Assembly: GCA_937922175.1 (NCBI GenBank)
Contig: CAKZUU010000074.1
Location: 1-17,672, forward strand
DNA from: an uncultured Gemmataceae bacterium
GTDB lineage: Bacteria > Planctomycetota > Planctomycetia > Gemmatales > Gemmataceae
Direction: 5' to 3'
DNA: 17,672 nucleotides
In this document: positions 1 to 7,908 of the stretch, piece after piece
Layout: each line of letters opens with the position of its first letter
Position numbering within the stretch: position 1 is the first letter of the stretch
The notes under the pieces: model-generated
Database searches by the model: none
What the model was told of the DNA's origin: nothing
Seen by the model: only the letters and a program-made list of their open reading frames with translations
Position numbers and translations under genes: made by a program

Positions 1-1
1 G

Positions 2-142
2 GAACACGGGGCGGCGGCGCAGTTAGCCGCCACCGAACGCTTCCGTTGGCCTCTGCCGGAAAGTTATGCCGATCCTTGGGAATTGATGCACACCATCTTG
101 GAGCACGAATGCGGAGAGTACGCCGAAACCAGTGAGCCATGA
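2..142 (+). CDS. C-terminal end of an unrecognised protein (5' truncated)
   Basis: The frame starting at base 2 is open from the window edge to a TGA at 140-142 and encodes the last 46 residues of a protein. The tail contains ERFRWPLPESYADPW and ends in HECGEYAETSEP. It is hydrophilic, with no membrane segment, and is rich in Trp, Pro and acidic residues. I do not recognise the family and assign no function. An ATG overlaps the stop as ATGA at 139-142, but the 89-codon frame it opens looks like non-coding sequence. About 295 bases separate this stop from the next credible start. The missing N-terminal part lies upstream of the window. Confidence 0.6.
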   Translation, partial: EHGAAAQLAATERFRWPLPESYADPWELMHTILEHECGEYAETSEP

Positions 143-355
143 AAAGCCCCTGCTCGGCCTCGGCGGGTGTTCCCGTGGGTCGCCCGCGAAAATACGGTAT
201 ACGGAGGGTGAGGCGAGCCGCCCGAATCATCGGAATTTTCGTAAGCCACTCAGGTTCTCTCCCTTGGCCCATCGGCAACGCCGGTAAGATCGACGCGCTC
301 TCTTCAATTGGACGAGAAGGTTTTTCTCAAGTCGTCGCTTCCGCGAGGTTGTCCC

Positions 356-384
356 TTGCGACAACATGCGGGGGGCATTATGCT
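356..384 (+). promoter_or_regulatory. Possible sigma-70-type promoter of the GAF-HlyD gene
   Basis: TTGCGA at 356-361 and TATGCT at 379-384 are 17 bases apart, each matching the bacterial consensus at four of six positions. Transcription would start near 391, leaving a short leader before the GTG at 438 and excluding the ATG at 366 as a start. The rest of 143-355 shows nothing else I can support. Planctomycete promoters are poorly defined, so this is only a suggestion. Confidence 0.25.
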
Positions 385-437
385 TCACGAATGAGCGTGA
401 TCGTTTGACGGAACACGGACACAATCGAGGTCGCCCG

Positions 438-2579
438 GTGAATCCCAATCCGCCTACCAGCACGTCTGATCAGGAAGAGAACCGACCGCTTCGCAAAATT
501 GACCAAGTCTTCGAAGAAGTCGCCCGCCTCTCGGGCGGGAACGCCCCACCGGCCGATTTCTTTCAAGAGTTCTTGGAGAAGACACTCAATGGCATCGATG
601 CACCCGCGGGGGCTGTCTGGATTAAAAATGTGCAAGGCTTCCTCCAACTGCAATGCCACGTGAATATCGAGCACGTGGGGTTGGATAAGCACAAGAACGG
701 CCGTCAAAGTCACAACGAGTTGCTGCGACAGGCATTTCAGACAGCCAAGCCGATCCTGCTCGAACCGTTCGGCTCGACGGGTATCCTCGAAGGGATCCCG
801 GCGGGGAATCCGACGGATTACGTTGTGTTGCTGGCACCAATCCTTCTGGACGAACGCACACCCATCGGGCTGGTCGAGGTTTGGCAGGAACCCCGTTGGG
901 ATGCGCGTGTCAAACGTCTGCACCTGAACTATCTGGTGCAGATGGCCGGTTACGCATCCAACTATGTCAAAAACCAGCAGGGGCGGCAGTCCGCGAGTCA
1001 CGAACAGCTTTGGACACAGTTGGAGGCCCTCTCGTGTCAGATGCACGCGTCGCTGGATCCGACGATTGTGTCGTACCACGTCGCGAATGAAGGACGACGC
1101 CTGATCGGCTGCGATCGGTTGAGCGTGGCCGTGCGCGACGGGAAACGTGCCCAGATCGAGGCGGTCAGCGGTGCTGATGTCGTCGAAAAACGCTCCAACC
1201 AGATTCAAATGATGCGGAAGCTGGCCGAGGCCGTGTTCCGTTGGGACGAAAAGCTGATTTATCGCGGGGTGAAAGACGACGAATTGCCCCCAGACGTCTA
1301 CCACGCCTTGGACGAGTACTTGGCGCAGAGCCCGGCCAAATTGCTCGTGTTTCAGCCATTACGGGATCCGCGAGAGAGAGACAAACAGACGAATGAGTAT
1401 GCTTCTGGGCAGTCGCGTTCTGCCTTGTTGATGGAATGCTACGAATCGCCGGCGCAGCCGGAGGCATTGATCGCTCGACTGGACGTGATCGCGCGACACG
1501 CCGCCAGCGCCCTGTACAACGCCACGGAGATGCGGAAAATCCCCTTGGCGTGGCTGTGGCGGCCGATCTTGAGATTGCAAGAGGGACTGGGAGGGCGTCG
1601 TCGCTTTCTGACTTACGCCATTGCGACAACGATGGTCGCTGTCTTTCTCGCGCTGGTCTTCGTTCCTTACGAACTCAAGATGGATGCGAAGGGGCAGTTA
1701 CTGCCCGTGGAGCGATTGCCGATTTATTCGCCTCGGCAGGGTTACATCCGACGCATTCATGTCGATCCGGGGGTGAAGTTCGGCCGCGGGCAAGTCTTGA
1801 TGGAGCTTTACGACACGGAATTGCAACAACAAATTCTTGCGGTGGCCAAGGAAGAGGCGCTCGCGACGGCCCGACTGCAAGCCTTGGAACAACAATTGGC
1901 GAATCCGACCCTTAGCCAGGATCGCTCCAAACTCGAACAGGAACAACTGACGGCTCGTGTCGAGTTACAAGCGGCGCAATTGGAAATGAGTCGATTGCAG
2001 GCTGCCCATCGTGCTCGACTCGACAATCCCGGTTTCTTTCAGATCATCTCCCCGGAATTTGACCCGAAACGCCTGCGGACCGCTGAGCCGGAATGGTTGG
2101 TCATCAATGGGAACGATTTCAAAACCGAATTGCTCGACCGCTTCGTCAAACCGACGGACCCTTTGCTTCGGATCGGCGAAGTGAACGGCGACTGGGAAAT
2201 CGAAATTCGCATCCCCGAGAAGCACTATAGCCAGGTGAAAAATGCCTTCTTGACCGACGACCCGAACGAAGAATTGCAAGTTGAGTTGAAGCTGAGTAGC
2301 GATGCCACCTCGACGTATCGAGGGAAGCTGGCGCGGCGGCGAATCGCCCCGGCGGCGGTCCCGAATCGCGACGATCACAATGAGACAGAGCCCGTCGTTT
2401 ACGCTTACGTCCGCATCAGCGGCGATGACATTCCGGACGACCGGCGGATTCCTCGCCAATTGTACCTGACCGGTGTCGAAGTGAGGGCCAACATCCGGTG
2501 TGGGAAACACCCCTTGGGGTATTGCTTGTTTTACGGTCTGTGGGAATTCATCTGTCAAAAGTGGTTCCAGTTATTTTAG
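438..2579 (+). CDS. GAF-domain, single-helix HlyD-type membrane fusion protein
   Basis: The 713-residue protein has four parts. Residues about 20-370 resemble two successive GAF-like sensory modules and should be cytosolic. A membrane helix at about 390-410 (YAIATTMVAVFLALVFV) crosses the inner membrane. A HlyD barrel-sandwich follows, with first half GYIRRIHVDPGVKFGRGQ near 430-450, a coiled-coil hairpin at about 460-530, and second half DRFVKPTDPLLRIGEV. The last part is a beta-barrel with TYRGKLARR and an aromatic amphipathic C-terminus. HlyD adaptors normally join an inner-membrane pump to an outer-membrane exit. Here the N-terminal GAF part suggests control by a cytosolic ligand, which is inference. 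GTG 438 is preferred over ATG 366 because GAGG lies 7 bases upstream at 427-430, whereas 366 has no ribosome-binding site. It is the first of three co-directional genes. The family assignment is strong, the substrate unknown. Confidence 0.85.
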   Translation: MNPNPPTSTSDQEENRPLRKIDQVFEEVARLSGGNAPPADFFQEFLEKTLNGIDAPAGAVWIKNVQGFLQLQCHVNIEHVGLDKHKNGRQSHNELLRQAFQTAKPILLEPFGSTGILEGIPAGNPTDYVVLLAPILLDERTPIGLVEVWQEPRWDARVKRLHLNYLVQMAGYASNYVKNQQGRQSASHEQLWTQLEALSCQMHASLDPTIVSYHVANEGRRLIGCDRLSVAVRDGKRAQIEAVSGADVVEKRSNQIQMMRKLAEAVFRWDEKLIYRGVKDDELPPDVYHALDEYLAQSPAKLLVFQPLRDPRERDKQTNEYASGQSRSALLMECYESPAQPEALIARLDVIARHAASALYNATEMRKIPLAWLWRPILRLQEGLGGRRRFLTYAIATTMVAVFLALVFVPYELKMDAKGQLLPVERLPIYSPRQGYIRRIHVDPGVKFGRGQVLMELYDTELQQQILAVAKEEALATARLQALEQQLANPTLSQDRSKLEQEQLTARVELQAAQLEMSRLQAAHRARLDNPGFFQIISPEFDPKRLRTAEPEWLVINGNDFKTELLDRFVKPTDPLLRIGEVNGDWEIEIRIPEKHYSQVKNAFLTDDPNEELQVELKLSSDATSTYRGKLARRRIAPAAVPNRDDHNETEPVVYAYVRISGDDIPDDRRIPRQLYLTGVEVRANIRCGKHPLGYCLFYGLWEFICQKWFQLF

Positions 2580-2580
2580 G

Positions 2581-2618
2581 GGCGGCACGAAACGACTGCG
2601 GTTGGTGCGTGGGCCGCC
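2581..2618 (+). terminator. GC-rich hairpin directly after the GAF-HlyD stop codon
   Basis: GGCGGC at 2581-2586 pairs with GCCGCC at 2613-2618. The stem continues with ACG (2587-2589) against CGT (2608-2610) after a two-base bulge. It starts two bases after the TAG stop and has no T-run behind it. It may therefore act as an attenuator or mRNA 3'-end stabiliser within the operon rather than as a full terminator. The gap to the next start is 109 bases and shows nothing else. Confidence 0.35.
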
Positions 2619-2688
2619 ACCCATGAGCCATTCAGCTACGGTGCCACGGACGATCCATTGGTGTGAGTGATTATAGCGAGACCCAGCC

Positions 2689-4686
2689 ATGCCTTATCGG
2701 TTCGTCAATGTGGGATTGCTCATCCTCCCCGCGCTGACGGTGATGGCCGGTTGCACGGACTCGGTGCAACCGGTTGCCGCTCAGGGGAAGCGCGAATCCA
2801 GCTCGCCGACACCGGCAGCCATCGGGGCGGAACTGTTCAAAGTCAAAGTGCAAGCCGCCGAGGCGGAGCCTGATCCCGCGAGCGCTTCGCTGGTTGAGCC
2901 GATTTTGGTGCCCGCGCATTTGAGCACCATCGAGCAAGGGCAAGTTTCTTTGCCGGCGCTCCGCGATGGACGAATTCTCTTCATCGGCACGGAGATCAAG
3001 CCCGGTGATTCGCCTCCCGCGACCGTCTTCAAGCATCGGGCGAAGAACTACCGCCCCTTGGAGCCGGGTGATCGCGTCGAGCCAGGCGACACCGTCATGC
3101 TCCTTGACGATAGTGAGGCCTACGCCAAACTTGAGGCGGCTCGGGCAGCGGAAGAGGCGTCGAGCAAAGTTTTCGCCCAAGCACGGTTTGTTCGGGAAAA
3201 GGTCGATGTGGTTCACAACATTCGCACGAAGCTGTACACGCAGGGAAGCCTCTCCGAACTGGAATTTGTTCAAAGTGCAGCGGAATTAGCACGCGCCTTG
3301 GCGACGGAGTCGAGTCAGTTAGCGGAGTATGAAGCAAAAAAGCAAGAGCGGATCGCGGCTCAGATCAACTACGAGTATTACACGATCAAAGCGAACATCG
3401 GCGGAATTGTGCAACCGTTCAGCCACCGTCCGGGCCAATCGGTGAAGGCTTTGGAGCCGGTTTTGCAGATTCAAAGCACCGACTATTTACGGGCCGACGG
3501 CATGGTGGCCTTGGGCTATGCCGGCCGTCTACGTCGCGGCATGCCGGTTTTCATCGAGCCGTTGATTGAAGAAGCTCCGCGAGCGAGAAGGCGTTTTCAC
3601 TCGCAAGCGATTCATGCCGTGGCGATCAGTAGTCATCAGCCCCATCCCTTGATCGTCAGTGCCAGCGAAGATCGGACCGCTCGCGTTTGGGATGGCCGCA
3701 GTGACCGCGAAAGCGCAATTTTCACCCACCCCGTCGCCGTGCGCTCGGTGGCGTGCTCACCGCCAGGAGCGACACGTCGCTTCTGCCTGACCGGAGCAGA
3801 AGACGGGAAAGGCCGGCTCTGGGATCTCAATTCGCTAAAAAGCAGCAGTACCCCGGTTCGGGAACTTGAGGGGGGCCATCGTGGGTCGATCTCGGCCGTC
3901 GCGTTTGCTCCCGATGGTCGAACCTGTGCCACCGCCGACGCCCGCGACATTTGCATCTGGGACGTGGAAAGTGGCAACCTGCGCTACAAATTGCCTCAAC
4001 ATCACCTCGGCGAAATTACGTCCCTGTCGCTGACACCGCAGGCCAAGCTCGTGTCGGCGGGACGCGACATGACCATCCGCGTCTGGAGTCTGGGCACGGA
4101 GGGGGCAAGTTTGGATTACACCCAGGAAGGACGATCCGGCGATGTCAATCGCTTGGGGGTCAGTCATGACGGAAGGTACTTCCTCCTGGACGTTGGGCAA
4201 GGTCTGCGATTAATGACCTTGGCAGATCGCCGCAATGTCGGAGTGATCGAAAGTGTTCACGAGGCTTCGAAACTGTCCACTTTCGCCGTCTTCTCGCATG
4301 ACAGCCGGTTGGTCCTCACCGGAAGCCAAAGTGAGGGAAAGCTGTCTGTGTGGCGAGCGCCCATCGGCGGCGGATCACGAGCGACAGAACTGCGGCAGTT
4401 CGTGCCACGGGAGCGAATGGTGGTCTTCACCTGCGGAGCTGTTTCGCCCTTCGGAGATGATCCCTTCGCCGTCACAGGAACGAAAACCGGGGATCTATAC
4501 GTGTGGCCGATGCCTCATGATAAAGAATTGACACGCCTTCCGGGCATCCTCAAATTCATCGACCAGACAGCGGCCGCCGCCACTCGCACGGTTCGCATCT
4601 GGGCCGACTTCCCGAATCCGATGGACCGGCCTTTGACCGTCGGGACCAATGTCACCATCGTGATTGAACCAAAGTCGACTCGATAG
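2689..4686 (+). CDS. Predicted lipoprotein HlyD adaptor with inserted WD40 propeller
   Basis: This 665-residue protein begins with a signal segment ending LTVMAGC, a plausible though not ideal lipobox, so I predict a membrane-anchored lipoprotein with Cys near residue 22. Residues about 70-290 form an RND/HlyD-type adaptor core, with barrel-sandwich halves around GDRVEPGDTVMLLDD and GGIVQPFSHRPGQSVK and a helical hairpin between them. Residues about 300-612 carry seven WD40-like blades ending in RVWD, RLWD, CIWD, RVWS, RLMT, SVWR and YVWP. Residues 620-665 (ILKFIDQTAAAATRTVRIW, then VGTNVTIVIEP) match the distal beta-barrel strands of adaptor proteins, so the propeller appears inserted inside the adaptor fold. 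The ribosome-binding site is weak. The gene sits between a GAF-HlyD gene and an M50-HlyD gene. The propeller probably binds a protein partner in the envelope, which is inference. Confidence 0.85.
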   Translation: MPYRFVNVGLLILPALTVMAGCTDSVQPVAAQGKRESSSPTPAAIGAELFKVKVQAAEAEPDPASASLVEPILVPAHLSTIEQGQVSLPALRDGRILFIGTEIKPGDSPPATVFKHRAKNYRPLEPGDRVEPGDTVMLLDDSEAYAKLEAARAAEEASSKVFAQARFVREKVDVVHNIRTKLYTQGSLSELEFVQSAAELARALATESSQLAEYEAKKQERIAAQINYEYYTIKANIGGIVQPFSHRPGQSVKALEPVLQIQSTDYLRADGMVALGYAGRLRRGMPVFIEPLIEEAPRARRRFHSQAIHAVAISSHQPHPLIVSASEDRTARVWDGRSDRESAIFTHPVAVRSVACSPPGATRRFCLTGAEDGKGRLWDLNSLKSSSTPVRELEGGHRGSISAVAFAPDGRTCATADARDICIWDVESGNLRYKLPQHHLGEITSLSLTPQAKLVSAGRDMTIRVWSLGTEGASLDYTQEGRSGDVNRLGVSHDGRYFLLDVGQGLRLMTLADRRNVGVIESVHEASKLSTFAVFSHDSRLVLTGSQSEGKLSVWRAPIGGGSRATELRQFVPRERMVVFTCGAVSPFGDDPFAVTGTKTGDLYVWPMPHDKELTRLPGILKFIDQTAAAATRTVRIWADFPNPMDRPLTVGTNVTIVIEPKSTR

Positions 4687-4738
4687 CTTTTCGCGTCACC
4701 GGTCGCCCATTCGTTATTCGGTGCGGATTGAAGACATT

Positions 4739-6991
4739 ATGGAACTTGCGTTAGCGACTCAAAACGAACGCCGCAAACAGGTCCGACTGAAACTTCGCGC
4801 CGATTTGCAAATCTCCGAACAGCGGTATGAAGGGAAACGATCATACATCGTCAAAGACCCCGTGAGCCTGCGCTACTACCGCTTCAACGAACAAGAATAC
4901 TTCGTGGTGAGGTTGTTCGACGGCGAACATACCATGGAGGAAATTCAAAAGGAATTTGAGAGAAACTATCGACCGCATCGACTGACACACGAAGACCTGG
5001 AATCGTTCGCACGACAACTACTCACTGCGGGCTTGGCACAGCATGAATCGAGTCGAGCGGCCGAAGAACTCCTCGAAAGCCGACAAAAACAACGCCGACT
5101 CCAGCGACTCGCAACCTGGACGAATATCCTGTACATCAAAATACCGATCTTTGATCCCGATCGAATCCTCACATTTTTATACCGCTATCTGTTCTGGATC
5201 TTCACTGGGTGGTTTTTCATCCTGAGCGTGTCGTTCATGCTGTCGGCGGTCCTCCTCGTGGCGCTGCACTACCGCACGTTTTACGAGAAGCTGCCGTATT
5301 ACCATGAATTTTTTGCGTTCCAAACGCTGCTGTACATGTGGGTTTCGCTCGGCGTCGTCAAAGTGATTCACGAATTTGGCCACGGCTTGAGTTGCAAGGC
5401 GTTCGGAGGTGAGTGCCATGAGATGGGCTTTCTCTTGATGTGCTTCTCACCGGCATTATTTTGCAACGTCTCCGACGCCTGGACGCTACCCAACAAATGG
5501 CGTCGAATCATCATCAGCTTTGCGGGCATCTATGTAGAATTGGTGATCGCGGCCCTTGCCACTTGGATCTGGTGGTATACTCCGGGCCGACCCTTCATCA
5601 ATAACCTCGCGTTATGTTTGATGATCCTCTGCTCGGTCAGCACATTCGTGTTCAATGCTAACCCCTTGATGAAATTTGACGGGTATTACATGTTGTCAGA
5701 TTGGTTGGAAATCCCCAACCTACGTGACCGGGCCAATCGCTACCTCTCCAATCTGTTTAAAGAACACGCTCTGGGCATCGAGGTACCGCCCGAGCCGTAC
5801 ATGGCGCTGAATCGCCGCATTCTTTTCGTCGTGTATGCCATCGCGGCATATCTCTACCGTTGGTTCATCACGTTCAGCATCCTGTATACCCTCTCAACTT
5901 TCTTGAAGCCCTATAAGCTCGGCACCTTGAGCAAGGCGCTGGCGCTGTTCGCACTGGGTTCGCTTGTCGGTTGGCCCTTGTATCGTCTGATCAAGGGCTA
6001 CCAACAACGCGGGAGACTACCGGACATGAAGGGTCATCGAGTGGCCATCACCGTTGCCGTTCTCACGGTGATTCTTCTGCTTTTCTTTTTCCTCCCGCTC
6101 CCGATCAGTCGTGTGAGGGAGAAGGGACTCATCGAATTGGATCCGGATTATTCGCAGAAGGTTTTCGTTCCCATCGCCCGCGGTGCCACGTTGCTGCGCG
6201 TCTCTGTCGAGGACGGGGACTTTGTCGAGAAGGATCAGGAAATCGCCGTGTTCTATAGCGAGGAATTGGAGGAAGCCCGAGCGAAGCACGTCGCGGAACG
6301 CCGAAAACAACGCGACCTCTACGAGTCCGCTCTGGCCGCGTATACCCGTGCCCGCACGGCGGAAGAACGGTCACGATTTCAGCAGCTCATCGACGACGCA
6401 CGTGCCAAAGAGGAAGCCGCCGCTCTTGCTGTCGCGCAGCGCGATCGGATGATCGAATCGCTGAAAGTGCGGGCACCGCGCGCGGGCATCGTCATGCATC
6501 TACCACGCCGGGAAGAAATCGGTCGTTTCTGGGAGGATGTTCAAAATCGACCCGTTTGCACGATTGGCGATGTCAGCAAGCTCCGAGCCCTCGTGCCGGT
6601 GGCGCCTTACGACTACAAACTGTTGGAGGAAGACACTGAGTACCTGGCGAAAGCGGGTCAAAGCCCGGAATTGGAGGTATCAGTTCGCGTGCCGGGAGGA
6701 TCGAAAACGTATCGGGGTCGGTTGCGTCGTCTCCCCTCCGCCGATGCCAAAACCGTCCCTGTGCAATTGACCTTCCGCGGCGGCGGCTCGTTGGCAACCA
6801 AGCCGGGCAGTAAAGACTCAGACAATCCCGAACCTCAAAGCCAAGTGTACCTCGTCGAAGTTGATCTGGATAACCCCGACCGCGAACTAGCTCCAGGGTT
6901 GTTACCCTTCGTCAAAATTCACTGCCGATGGCGCTCGGCCGCATGGTGGGTTTGGCGGAAGATTCATATTTCGTTCGATATTAGCCTCTGA
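4739..6991 (+). CDS. PqqD-like / M50 zinc metalloprotease / HlyD fusion protein
   Basis: The protein has 750 residues from ATG 4739. Residues about 35-105 resemble a PqqD-like winged-helix module (DPVSLRYYRFNEQEYFVVRL, then LTAGLA). Multiple membrane helices follow, carrying the M50 active site HEFGH at 211-215 and the third-ligand motif NANPLMKFDGYYM with Asp314. M50 enzymes cut peptide bonds within or near the membrane using zinc. A last membrane helix (VAVLTVILLLFFFLPL) leads into a HlyD barrel-sandwich with a coiled coil, then a barrel with TYRGRLRRL, PGLLPFVKIHC and an aromatic tail. The architecture recalls YydH-type peptide zinc metalloproteases, and PqqD-like domains bind ribosomal peptide precursors in known systems. 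TTG 4664 and GTG 4721 are in-frame alternatives, the former overlapping the previous gene. The 52-base gap to that gene supports one operon. Confidence 0.85.
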   Translation: MELALATQNERRKQVRLKLRADLQISEQRYEGKRSYIVKDPVSLRYYRFNEQEYFVVRLFDGEHTMEEIQKEFERNYRPHRLTHEDLESFARQLLTAGLAQHESSRAAEELLESRQKQRRLQRLATWTNILYIKIPIFDPDRILTFLYRYLFWIFTGWFFILSVSFMLSAVLLVALHYRTFYEKLPYYHEFFAFQTLLYMWVSLGVVKVIHEFGHGLSCKAFGGECHEMGFLLMCFSPALFCNVSDAWTLPNKWRRIIISFAGIYVELVIAALATWIWWYTPGRPFINNLALCLMILCSVSTFVFNANPLMKFDGYYMLSDWLEIPNLRDRANRYLSNLFKEHALGIEVPPEPYMALNRRILFVVYAIAAYLYRWFITFSILYTLSTFLKPYKLGTLSKALALFALGSLVGWPLYRLIKGYQQRGRLPDMKGHRVAITVAVLTVILLLFFFLPLPISRVREKGLIELDPDYSQKVFVPIARGATLLRVSVEDGDFVEKDQEIAVFYSEELEEARAKHVAERRKQRDLYESALAAYTRARTAEERSRFQQLIDDARAKEEAAALAVAQRDRMIESLKVRAPRAGIVMHLPRREEIGRFWEDVQNRPVCTIGDVSKLRALVPVAPYDYKLLEEDTEYLAKAGQSPELEVSVRVPGGSKTYRGRLRRLPSADAKTVPVQLTFRGGGSLATKPGSKDSDNPEPQSQVYLVEVDLDNPDRELAPGLLPFVKIHCRWRSAAWWVWRKIHISFDISL

Positions 6992-7011
6992 TTTGGCCGC
7001 CGCCTACCATC

Positions 7012-7263
7012 TTATCGTTCCCATTCCTCTTGGAGTGCTCTCACCATCTCCAGCAACCGTGCTTCGAATTCAGGTGGCAAAGGTGCCTCCTGCGGCAGTT
7101 GCCGCGTCATCGAGATGGTCAAACGGTAGGTCTCCAAATAAGTGTGGCAACAGGCACACTGCTGGAGATGGAGTTCCAACTCGGCCCGATGCTCCCCCGA
7201 TAACTCTCCCGATACATAATCGAGAAGAAGATCGATGGCATGCTGACATGAAGGAATGTTCAT
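7012..7263 (-). CDS. Small soluble zinc-finger anti-sigma factor
   Basis: This 83-residue protein carries the ZAS/zf-HC2 pattern: Cys6, then His32-x3-Cys36-x2-Cys39 in HLQQCACC. Such proteins bind a zinc ion and hold an ECF sigma factor inactive, with some releasing it on thiol oxidation. There is no membrane helix, so it should be cytosolic, unlike the many anti-sigmas that carry a transmembrane segment. The C-terminal half is acidic and probably helical. Its ATG overlaps the TGA of the sigma gene by four bases (TCAT on the plus strand at 7260-7263), which indicates translational coupling and a matched pair. It converges on the M50 gene with a 20-base gap. The role is inferred from motif and position. 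Confidence 0.8.
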   Translation of the reverse strand: MNIPSCQHAIDLLLDYVSGELSGEHRAELELHLQQCACCHTYLETYRLTISMTRQLPQEAPLPPEFEARLLEMVRALQEEWER

Positions 7264-7874
7264 GCTCCGATCTCCTCAAAATACGGTGCCAGACGATTCC
7301 TCATCATCATCCGCGCCCGGTGTAAGCGGCTCTTGACCGCCGGGACGCTGAGGTTCAACAAGTCAGCGATCTCCGCGTTGCTCATCTGTTGGACGTCGGC
7401 CAGGACATAAACGTCCCGGTACATCTCCGGTAACTCGGCGATGGCGCTCTCGACAAGAGCTTGTTGTTCGGCATCGAGGACGGCTTGATCGGGTCGGGCG
7501 GTCCACGGCTTCAACGAACGGGGCAATAGTTCGTCATTGCTGCTCTGCTCGACGGTGTCGGAGGCCTCCAATTCATGGCGAGCAGCTTTACGGCGCCGAT
7601 GCGCCAAGGCCGCGTTGACGGTGACTCGGTGGAGCCACGTCGGGAAGGACGAGTCCCCTCGGAAGGTGTCGAGTTTGCGCAGAACCTGAAGCATGACGTC
7701 TTGAGTCACGTCTTGGGCATCGGTTTCATTCCCGAGGATGCGCCGAGCTAAATGATAGATTCTTGGGGCATACTCCCGAAATACCTGTTCCATGGACGGG
7801 CGAGTCTCAACCTTGATGGGTGCAGGGTCACTGTCGCTCACTGCGTGCATCCCGAGAGATTCGTTTTGGTCCAT
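7260..7874 (-). CDS. ECF-family RNA polymerase sigma factor
   Basis: This 204-residue protein has the two ECF regions. Region 2 spans about 28-95 (FREYAPRIYHLARRILG, DAQDVTQDV, FPTWLHRVTVNAALAHRRR), which binds core polymerase and the -10 element. Region 4 spans about 131-194 (IAELPEMYRDVYVLADV, SNAEIADLLNLSVPAVKSRLHRAR), with the helix-turn-helix for the -35 element. The linker at about 96-130 is charged. No extra C-terminal domain is present. The first 27 residues precede the fold and are poorly ordered; in-frame ATGs at residues 9 and 28 are alternative starts, and none has a convincing ribosome-binding site. The downstream anti-sigma-like gene overlaps by four bases. It diverges from the lactate permease gene with a 124-base shared upstream region, so it may autoregulate or control that gene (inference). 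Confidence 0.92.
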   Translation of the reverse strand: MDQNESLGMHAVSDSDPAPIKVETRPSMEQVFREYAPRIYHLARRILGNETDAQDVTQDVMLQVLRKLDTFRGDSSFPTWLHRVTVNAALAHRRRKAARHELEASDTVEQSSNDELLPRSLKPWTARPDQAVLDAEQQALVESAIAELPEMYRDVYVLADVQQMSNAEIADLLNLSVPAVKSRLHRARMMMRNRLAPYFEEIGA

Positions 7875-7895
7875 CGTATCAAAACAGGATCCAAA

Positions 7896-7908
7896 CGGAC
7901 CGAGTCCG
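7896..7908. promoter_or_regulatory. Short dyad in the sigma/permease divergent region
   Basis: CGGAC-CGA-GTCCG is a perfect inverted repeat with a three-base centre. It lies 22 bases upstream of the sigma start and about 90 bases upstream of the permease start. Its position suits a regulator binding site controlling either gene, but 5-base arms are common by chance in GC-rich DNA. Confidence 0.2.

Noticed and set aside
139..408. 89-codon frame starting in an ATGA overlap with the upstream gene
   Set aside because: Despite the coupling-like overlap, the translation has no protein-like pattern and overlaps the likely promoter of the next gene.
378..1304. Minus-strand open frame of 308 codons
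   Set aside because: It lies entirely opposite the GAF-HlyD gene, has no family resemblance, and its low-complexity, His/Arg/Leu-rich translation is typical of an antisense shadow.
4664..4738. Longer M50 protein from TTG 4664, overlapping the WD40 gene
   Set aside because: No ribosome-binding site supports it and the added residues have no domain character; ATG 4739 is the simpler start.
4739..7263. M50 protease as the site-2 protease that releases the neighbouring ECF sigma factor
   Set aside because: The anti-sigma-like protein has no membrane helix for an intramembrane protease to cut, and the M50 gene is convergent and fused to PqqD and HlyD modules.
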